Shown: piece after piece, positions 57,349-64,000 of the stretch | Layout: the number at the start of each line of letters is the position of its first letter | Position numbering within the stretch: the stretch's first letter is position 1 | DNA from: Microbacterium sp. 1.5R | GTDB lineage: Bacteria; Actinomycetota; Actinomycetes; Actinomycetales; Microbacteriaceae | NCBI RefSeq assembly: GCF_007667425.1 | Contig: NZ_VDRC01000001.1 | Span: 1,642,595 to 1,706,594, forward strand | DNA length: 64,000 nt | Reading direction: 5' to 3' | The notes under the pieces: model-generated | What the model saw: only the letters and a program-made list of their open reading frames with translations | Database searches by the model: none | Told to the model about the DNA's origin: nothing | Program-made: the position numbers and the translations under genes

Positions 57349-58305
57349 ATGACCACCACCGTTCAGACCCGTCCGCTCGACGCCGACACCCCCGGCGCGC
57401 CGGGGACCACTGCCGAACGCCCCCGACGCCGCAAGCGCTCGGTCGGCAAGATCGTCGCGTGGGCGCTGCTCGGCATCCTGCTGGTGATCACGCTGTTCCC
57501 GTTCTTCTGGATGCTGCGCACGTCGTTCTCGAACAACCTCTCGCTCTCGAGCGATCCGGGGTCTCCCTTGCCGGTCGACTTCACCCTCGGTGCCTACCAG
57601 CGGGTGCTGGGTCTCGCGAGCACGTCGGAGGCGATGGCCGAGGGCGGCTCCGGCGCCTCGATCGACTTCTGGCTCTATCTGCGCAACTCCGTGATCGTGG
57701 CCACCCTGATCACCCTCGGGCAGGTCGTCTTCTGCTCGATGGCCGCGTACGCGTTCGCGCGGCTGCGGTGGACGGGCCGCGACCTCGTGTTCGGCGTGCT
57801 GCTGTGCGCGCTCATGGTGCCCGTCATCTTCACGACGATCCCGAACTTCATCACGATCCGCGACCTCGGGCTGCTGAACACGCACCTCGGCATCGCCCTG
57901 CCGACCATGCTGATGACGCCCTTCGCCATCTTCTTCCTGCGGCAGTTCTTCCTCGGCATCAGCCGTGAGGTCGAAGAGGCCGCGATCCTCGACGGCGCCG
58001 GTCACGTCCGCCGCTTCACCTCGATCGCGCTCCCGCTGTCGATCTCCCCGATCGCGACCCTCGCGATCCTCACCTACATCAACAGCTGGAACGAGTACTT
58101 CTGGCCGCTCGTCGTCGGCCGGGCGGAGGACGTCCGCGTGCTCACCGTCGCCCTCGGAGTCTTCCGCTCGCAGACACCGCAGGGCGGCCCCGACTGGGCG
58201 GGCCTCATGGCGGCGACGCTCATCGCGGCGCTGCCGGTCATCGTGCTCTTCCTCCTGCTGGGCAAGCGCATCATCAACTCCATCGGCTACTCGGGCACGA
58301 AGTGA
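57349..58305 (+). CDS. sugar ABC transporter permease (MalG type)
   Basis: 318 residues with six membrane helices and the EAA loop VEEAAILDGAGHVRRFTSI. It starts 4 bp after the first permease. Confidence 0.94.
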   Translation: MTTTVQTRPLDADTPGAPGTTAERPRRRKRSVGKIVAWALLGILLVITLFPFFWMLRTSFSNNLSLSSDPGSPLPVDFTLGAYQRVLGLASTSEAMAEGGSGASIDFWLYLRNSVIVATLITLGQVVFCSMAAYAFARLRWTGRDLVFGVLLCALMVPVIFTTIPNFITIRDLGLLNTHLGIALPTMLMTPFAIFFLRQFFLGISREVEEAAILDGAGHVRRFTSIALPLSISPIATLAILTYINSWNEYFWPLVVGRAEDVRVLTVALGVFRSQTPQGGPDWAGLMAATLIAALPVIVLFLLLGKRIINSIGYSGTK

Positions 58306-58346
58306 CCCGGGCTCTCCTCAGAAGCACCCGAAACGAAAGGCACTCA

Positions 58347-59705
58347 ATGAAGACCGTGCAGAAGATCGCCGTCGCAGCGCTCGCGACCGGCACCCTCCTG
58401 GCCGTGACCGCCTGCTCAGGCGGCGGCGGCGGTGGCGGCGCCGGCGGCGGAGCGGAGGGCGAGGCCTCGCTGCGCTACTGGCTCTGGGACTCGAACCAGC
58501 TCCCGGCGTACGAGCAGTGCGTGGCCGACTTCACCGAGGCGAACCCCGACATCTCGGTGAAGATCGAGCAGGTGGGGTGGAACGACTACTTCGAGACCCT
58601 CACCACGAGCCTCGTCGGCGGCGACGCCCCCGACGTCATCACCAACCACGCGTCGTTCTACCCCGAGCTCGCCTCGTCGGGCAAGCTCCTCGCTCTCGAC
58701 GACGTCGACGTCGACCTCGACTCCTTCCGCGACGGCCTGGCCGAGCGCTGGGTGGGGGAGGACGGTCAGCGCTACGGCCTGCCGAAGGACTGGGACACGG
58801 TCGCCACCCTCTTCAACGCCGGCTACCTGACGGAGGCGGGATACACCCCCGAAGACCTCGCCCAGCTCGAGTGGAACCCCGACGACGGCGGCACGTGGGA
58901 GGAGACCATCGCGCACCTGACCGTCGACGCGAACGGCGTGCGCGGCGACGAGCCCGGTTTCGACAAGGGCAACGTCAGCGTCTACGGCCTCGGCCTCAAG
59001 GCGAAGTCGGGCATCGGCGCCTTCGGGCAGACGCAGTGGAGCCCGTACGCGCTCACGAACGACTGGACCTACGCCGACAAGAACCCGTTCGGCACCGAGT
59101 TCAACTACGGTGACGACGCCTACATCGAGACCATCGAGTGGTGGGCCGGCCTCATCGAGAAGGGCTACATGCCCTCGTACGAGTCCGCGATCTCGGGCAC
59201 GAGCATCCAGGAGGCGTACGGCGCCGGCCGCTATGCGCTCGTCACGGACGGCAGCTGGAACGCCAAGGCGTACTTCGGCATGACGGGTGTCGAGACGGGC
59301 ATCGCCCCGCTCCCGGTCGGCCCCAGTGGAGACCGCGCGGGCGTCATGAACGGCCTCGCCGATTCGGTCATCGCCGGCACGAAGTTCCCGGAGGCGTCCA
59401 AGAAGCTCGTCGCCCACCTCGCGACCCCCGAGTGCCAGGACATCGTGGCCGACGCGGCCGTCGTGTTCCCGGCGGTCGAGTCGTCGAGCGAGAAGGCGCG
59501 CACCGCCTTCCTCGACGCGGGCATCGATGTGTCGGTCTACTACGACGCCTTCGAGGCCGGCGACTACGTCGAGGCGCCCATCGCCAACAACTGGAGCTCG
59601 ATCCTCGCGATCATGGAGCCTGCGGTCGAGGCCGTGCTGCTCGGCCAGGGCGACGCCGGCACCCTCAAGCAGGGCGCTGACGAGGTCAACAACCTCTTCC
59701 AGTAG
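58347..59705 (+). CDS. sugar ABC transporter substrate-binding lipoprotein
   Basis: 452 residues. Lipobox VTAC, then a poly-Gly linker and a solute-binding body (LRYWLWDSNQLPAYEQC, YGLPKDWDTVATLFNAGYL). GAAAGG precedes the ATG. Unusually the binding protein is the last gene of the operon, downstream of both permeases. Confidence 0.93.
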   Translation: MKTVQKIAVAALATGTLLAVTACSGGGGGGGAGGGAEGEASLRYWLWDSNQLPAYEQCVADFTEANPDISVKIEQVGWNDYFETLTTSLVGGDAPDVITNHASFYPELASSGKLLALDDVDVDLDSFRDGLAERWVGEDGQRYGLPKDWDTVATLFNAGYLTEAGYTPEDLAQLEWNPDDGGTWEETIAHLTVDANGVRGDEPGFDKGNVSVYGLGLKAKSGIGAFGQTQWSPYALTNDWTYADKNPFGTEFNYGDDAYIETIEWWAGLIEKGYMPSYESAISGTSIQEAYGAGRYALVTDGSWNAKAYFGMTGVETGIAPLPVGPSGDRAGVMNGLADSVIAGTKFPEASKKLVAHLATPECQDIVADAAVVFPAVESSSEKARTAFLDAGIDVSVYYDAFEAGDYVEAPIANNWSSILAIMEPAVEAVLLGQGDAGTLKQGADEVNNLFQ

Positions 59706-59717
59706 TCACCTGCGATA

Positions 59718-59754
59718 AGGGCCCGGATGCTGCGCGATGCGGCATCCGGGCCCT
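59718..59754 (+). terminator. terminator of the alpha-galactosidase operon
   Basis: A 13-bp perfect stem, AGGGCCCGGATGC and GCATCCGGGCCCT, with an 11-nt loop. Confidence 0.88.
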
Positions 59755-59784
59755 GTGCGTGTCCGCGGCGAGTTCGCGAGGCTC

Positions 59785-60774
<990 letters not shown>

Positions 60775-60806
60775 GCGTCTCCCTCTCGTTCGGTGTCGGT
60801 TCGACA

Positions 60807-61358
60807 CTAATCCGCGGGAGGGGTCACACAGCCCGGCGGCTCGGAATTGCCGCTGATAGTGAAGTCGTCGCAGGTCAGGAAGAGCGCCTGCGACGTGCCG
60901 AGCAGGAACGACGCCCCCGCGATCGCGACCACCGTCAGCAGCACGCCGAATCGCGCCCGCAGTCGCAGCTCGGAGAAGAGTTCGGGCCACACGATGCGGC
61001 AGATGCTCCACAGGGTGAACGGGATGCCGACCAGGCCGACCGCGATTCCGAGGAGCTCCACGAGCGAGACGGCGAGATCGCCGTCGGAGGTGCCGGTGGC
61101 GAACGACAGCGCCAGCCAGAGCGACGGGATGCTCAGCGCGATGACGCGACCCCATCGACGTCGACCGCGGGGCTGCGCGAGCACGACGACCAGACCGGCG
61201 ATCGAGACCACCCAGACGGTCAGCAGCTGATCGAAGAACAGCTCGCCCCAGGCGCCGAGGGTGAAAACGGGCCACCACACCGCGATCGACATGCCGATGA
61301 GGACGAGGGCGAACGTGCGCGTCGATGGCCGGGCGGCATCCGTCGTGTCGGTGCTCAT
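60807..61358 (-). CDS. multi-pass membrane protein, unknown function
   Basis: 183 residues with about four or five membrane helices (starting near residues 14, 42, 70, 98 and 138). Two cysteines lie in the short outer tail (LTCDDF and PGCVTPPAD). The cytoplasmic start is MSTDTTDAARPS. No family recognised. Confidence 0.72.
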   Translation of the reverse strand: MSTDTTDAARPSTRTFALVLIGMSIAVWWPVFTLGAWGELFFDQLLTVWVVSIAGLVVVLAQPRGRRRWGRVIALSIPSLWLALSFATGTSDGDLAVSLVELLGIAVGLVGIPFTLWSICRIVWPELFSELRLRARFGVLLTVVAIAGASFLLGTSQALFLTCDDFTISGNSEPPGCVTPPAD

Positions 61359-61565
61359 ACGCCGATCCCCAATCGTCGTGACTCTCGCTCGCCGACGCGC
61401 TCGCCGCGTCGTGATGATGCTACGCCCGCCGCGCGCTCGGGCGACGGAGTCCACAGTCGTCGACCGACGGATCGGATACCCGCGCTGCCAGGCGCTGTCA
61501 ACCGCCCTGCGCTCGCCGTGGATACGCGCGACCATGGACGTCCGCCACCCCTACAGGAGGACTCC

Positions 61566-61799
61566 ATGACGAACATCGACGCATTCGCGAACAGCTTCGA
61601 GCCGGAGATGCCCGGCGTGCCGCACACGGAGGACCCGACCGACGGAACCTTCCCGACCGACACCGAGCAGCCGGAGACGCAGGGCGACGAGCCGCTCGAG
61701 GCCGAGATCGGCGAAGACGGCCAGGGCGACCTGGCTCCGGAGGACGAGGGGTCGCAGCACAGCGGCGACGCTCCCGACGACCTGCGGGTCTCCGAGTGA
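61566..61799 (+). CDS. small acidic protein
   Basis: 77 residues, strongly acidic (many Asp and Glu, few Lys) and likely disordered, starting MTNIDAFANSFEPEMPG. AGGAGG lies at ideal spacing before the ATG, so it is probably well translated. The stop overlaps the next start by 4 bp (GTGA). Confidence 0.7.
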   Translation: MTNIDAFANSFEPEMPGVPHTEDPTDGTFPTDTEQPETQGDEPLEAEIGEDGQGDLAPEDEGSQHSGDAPDDLRVSE

Positions 61800-62053
61800 G
61801 CGACGCAGATCGCGCAGACCACACGCCGGACCCCGCGGCGGAGCCCGACGCGAAGGATCGCATCGCCGCACTGCTCGACGAACGCGGCGGAGACGATCCG
61901 GATGCCGTGGGCGACGTTCCGGCCGGCGGTGCCGGTGCCGACTCGGGCGGTGCGGGCGCCGTGCGCGTCGACCCCGCCTCGAAGGGCGAGGTGAAGGACG
62001 AGTCGATCCACAACGACGAGCCGGGTATCGGCACACGCCGCTCGGGAGACTGA
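61796..62053 (+). CDS. small acidic protein
   Basis: 85 residues, acidic with an Ala/Gly-rich middle and a DESIHNDEPGIGTRRSGD tail. GTG start, coupled to the previous small gene. Both look like disordered stress-type proteins, but no function is known. Confidence 0.65.
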   Translation: MSDADRADHTPDPAAEPDAKDRIAALLDERGGDDPDAVGDVPAGGAGADSGGAGAVRVDPASKGEVKDESIHNDEPGIGTRRSGD

Positions 62054-62094
62054 CGGCTCTTCTGCGAGGCGGAACGCGGTCGTAGGCTGTGCGG

Positions 62095-62451
62095 GTGACA
62101 GGCGCACTCGACGACGGCCCGTTCTTCCACGGTACGAAGGCCGACCTGCAACACGGTGAGCTGCTGACCGCGGGGTTCCGGTCGAACTATCGACCAGAGG
62201 TCGTGATGAATCACGTGTACTTCACGGCATTCCGCGACGGTGCCGGTCTCGCGGCCGAACTCGCCCCGGGTGACCGCGAGCCGCGCGTCTACGAGGTCGA
62301 GCCCCTCGGCGCCTTCGAGAACGACCCGAACGTCACCGACAAGAAGTTCCCGGGCAATCCGACGCGGTCGTACCGCAGCGCAGAGCCCCTGCGGGTGGTG
62401 GGCGAGGTCGTCGACTGGACGCGATCGTCTGCAGAGGCGCTCGCCGACTGA
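62095..62451 (+). CDS. arr: rifampin ADP-ribosyltransferase Arr, apparently truncated
   Basis: 118 residues. FFHGTKADLQHGELL, GFRSNYRPE, VYFTA, VYEVEPLG and NVTDKKFPGNPTRSYRS are the Arr signatures. The enzyme transfers ADP-ribose from NAD to rifamycins. The TGA at 62449 is followed in the same frame by 17 more codons (RSKLAALHADPRAEILN) and a second TGA at 62503. That suggests a TGG to TGA change that removed the last 18 residues. TAGGCT lies 6 nt before the GTG, so it is likely leaderless. Confidence 0.88.
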   Translation: MTGALDDGPFFHGTKADLQHGELLTAGFRSNYRPEVVMNHVYFTAFRDGAGLAAELAPGDREPRVYEVEPLGAFENDPNVTDKKFPGNPTRSYRSAEPLRVVGEVVDWTRSSAEALAD

Positions 62452-62497
62452 CGCTCGAAACTCGCCGCCCTGCACGCCGACCCGCGGGCCGAGATCC

Positions 62498-63277
62498 TCA
62501 ACTGAGGCGCGTGTGGTCTCGCTCTGCGCGCTGGCGACCGGCGACGCGTGCGAGCAGGCGGTCGATCACGACGAACACGAATCCCACCGCGACCAGCGCG
62601 ATCGTCAGGGCGACGACCCACTGCGTGACACCCGGGATTCCGAGGGCGCCGACGTCCATGAACGGGTACGGGTACCGCTGACCCGGCACGAACTCGCCGC
62701 CGAGCGCACCGTACACGAAGGCCCAGACGAGATACGCGTACGGGACGAGGATCCAGGCGAGCGGGTCGGTCCAGCGGAACGCCCCCTTCGGTACGAACAG
62801 CAGCCAGTCGGCGATCAGCAGAGCCGGTGTCGCCACGTGCACGAGGGTGTCGGTCAGCGAGAAGATGTCGGTGTCGCCGGCGGTGACCCGCGTCGGTACG
62901 AGCACGACCAGGTAGATGAGCATCGTGACGGTGATCGCCATCATCACGGCTCCGCTCAGGCGGGCGCTGGGCGTCGACGTGCCTCGCGTTCCGGATCCGC
63001 GCAGGTCGCCGGTCGTGCGCGCGACGAGCACCAGCATCCACCCCAGGCAGATGAGGTTGCTGACCATCGTGTAGTACAGCAGGGTCGTCGCGTCGAACGT
63101 CCCGTCGACGATCCCCGCATTGCGTGCGACGCCCGTGGCGATGAGGGTCACGGCGATGAGTCGGTACGCGAGGGCCAGCGGACGCCAGCCGATGGCAGCG
63201 TCAGCGAGGAGGGGTGCGTGCGGCTCGACGGCCGGGAGATCGGATGCCGCGGGCGGGGTCACGACGGCTTTCGACAT
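62498..63277 (-). CDS. Pr6Pr-family membrane protein
   Basis: 259 residues with six or seven membrane helices. FSLTDTLVHVATPALLIADW and YPYPFMDVGALG mark the Pr6Pr (FAR-17a/AIG1-like) family. TAGCCT lies 6 nt before the ATG. Function in bacteria unknown. The stop lies 47 bp beyond the arr stop and overlaps its ancestral 3' end. Confidence 0.82.
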   Translation of the reverse strand: MSKAVVTPPAASDLPAVEPHAPLLADAAIGWRPLALAYRLIAVTLIATGVARNAGIVDGTFDATTLLYYTMVSNLICLGWMLVLVARTTGDLRGSGTRGTSTPSARLSGAVMMAITVTMLIYLVVLVPTRVTAGDTDIFSLTDTLVHVATPALLIADWLLFVPKGAFRWTDPLAWILVPYAYLVWAFVYGALGGEFVPGQRYPYPFMDVGALGIPGVTQWVVALTIALVAVGFVFVVIDRLLARVAGRQRAERDHTRLS

Positions 63278-63324
63278 GCTTCGAGGCTACGCGCCCTCGG
63301 CCGGTGCGTGCTGCGCGCGAGGAG

Positions 63325-64000
63325 TCACCAGTCGTGGACTGTGCCGTCGAGCAGCCGGTTCACGGGCAGGTAGGCCTTGGCATACTCGTGGCCGGCGGCG
63401 GCATCCTCGTCGAGCTCGACGCCGAGTCCCGGCTGCTCGCCCGGGTGCAGGAAGCCCTTGTCGAAGGTGAACGACGTCTGGAAGACCTCGAGCGTCTGCT
63501 CGTTGTGCGGCATGTACTCCTGGATGCCGAAGTTGTGGATCGCGAGATCGAGGTGGAGCGCTGCGGCCATGCCGACGGGCGAGATGTCGGTCGGACCGTG
63601 GATGCCGGACTTGATGCCGTAGATCGCGGCGAAGTCGAGGAGCTTCTTCATGGCGGTGATGCCGCCGGTGTGCGTGACCGCCGAGCGGACGTAGTCGATG
63701 AGCCGCTCTGTGATGAGCGTCTGGTAGTCGTGCACGGAGTTGAAGACCTCGCCGATCGCGAGCGGCGTCGTGGAGTGCTGGCGCACGAGGCGCAGCGCGG
63801 TCTGGTCTTCGCCCGGTGTGCAGTCCTCGAGCCAGAACAGGTCGTACGGCTCGATGTCCTTGGCGAAGCGCGCTGCCTCGATCGGCGACATGCGGTGGTG
63901 GCCGTCGTGCAGGATGCGCAGGTCGGTGCCGAAGTCCTCGCGGATGCGCGAGAAGATCCCCGGCATGTGGTTCAGGTAGTTGCGCGTGTCCCAGGTCTCC
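63325..64000 (-). CDS. mannonate dehydratase-like enolase-superfamily protein (3' part)
   Basis: About 225 C-terminal residues; the start lies beyond the window. LHDGHHRMSPIEAARF, FWLEDCTPGEDQ, AIGEVFNS and GIHGPTDISPVGMAA are typical of the ManD/RspA group of the enolase superfamily (metal ligands Asp, Glu, Glu). Such enzymes dehydrate D-mannonate in hexuronate breakdown, though some members have lost high activity. It is the last gene visible here, read leftwards. Confidence 0.9.
   Translation of the reverse strand, partial: ETWDTRNYLNHMPGIFSRIREDFGTDLRILHDGHHRMSPIEAARFAKDIEPYDLFWLEDCTPGEDQTALRLVRQHSTTPLAIGEVFNSVHDYQTLITERLIDYVRSAVTHTGGITAMKKLLDFAAIYGIKSGIHGPTDISPVGMAAALHLDLAIHNFGIQEYMPHNEQTLEVFQTSFTFDKGFLHPGEQPGLGVELDEDAAAGHEYAKAYLPVNRLLDGTVHDW

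Overview
The window is high-GC DNA that looks like the chromosome of an actinobacterium of the family Microbacteriaceae, most likely Microbacterium or a close relative. The evidence is the conserved fhaA-fhaB-pstP-rodA-pbpA-pknA-pknB operon, crgA, a class E sortase, a 51-residue membrane protein beside pabA, PASTA kinases, and about ten promoters of the leaderless TANNNT-N6/7-RTG type. It reads as a core cell-envelope block followed by accessory sugar-utilisation cassettes and two small islands. LAYOUT, 1-9 kb: the start of a LacI regulator diverges from a very large secreted GH92 alpha-mannosidase that ends in an LAGTG sortase signal; then an M24 peptidase and a secreted chitin-active AA10 LPMO with FnIII and CBM5/12-like modules. 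9-14.8 kb: small housekeeping genes (DUF1801-like protein, Nudix hydrolase, YbaK deacylase, cyclophilin, zinc-finger rhomboid), a cluster of DnaA-box-like repeats, crgA, sortase E and a PabA/TrpG amidotransferase. 14.9-23.8 kb: the tightly coupled operon for Ser/Thr phosphorylation and peptidoglycan elongation, read leftwards from fhaA to pknB. 24.1 kb: tRNA-Leu(CAG). 24.2-29.1 kb: an accessory block carrying a lactococcin-972-family bacteriocin, a lipoprotein, a peptidoglycan-binding adaptor, an ABC ATPase, an MacB-like permease and a LysM-like lipoprotein; this is the best candidate for a little-described system. 29.1-36.6 kb: a GntR regulator diverges from an amino-sugar operon (ABC importer, NagB, BadF-type kinase, NanE, Gfo/Idh oxidoreductase). 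36.7-38.3 kb: a cytoplasmic sulfite-oxidase-like molybdoprotein, an FNR-type flavin reductase and a small CxxC protein, all coupled. 38.4-44.8 kb: a LacI-controlled ABC importer plus GH2 glycosidase. 45-47.8 kb: aldo-keto reductase, envelope protein, mismatch uracil-DNA glycosylase and UPF0303 protein. 47.9-50.5 kb: a second, gene-poor accessory stretch with three small hypothetical genes and decayed DNA. 50.6-52.9 kb: a PdxA2-DUF1537 kinase pair, probably for D-threonate breakdown. 52.9-59.7 kb: an ROK regulator diverges from a GH36 alpha-galactosidase with its ABC importer. 59.8-64 kb: a second aldo-keto reductase, small acidic proteins, an Arr rifampin ADP-ribosyltransferase with an early stop, a Pr6Pr membrane protein and the start of a mannonate-dehydratase-type enolase-superfamily gene. 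HOW IT FITS TOGETHER: secreted or wall-anchored enzymes (GH92, LPMO) release sugars from mannans and chitin, and three CUT1 importers bring in oligosaccharides for cytoplasmic GH2, GH36 and amino-sugar enzymes. None of the three importers has its own ATPase here, so a shared MsiK-type ATPase elsewhere in the genome is expected. Each cassette has a divergent regulator, and palindromic candidate operators can be seen in front of most of them.
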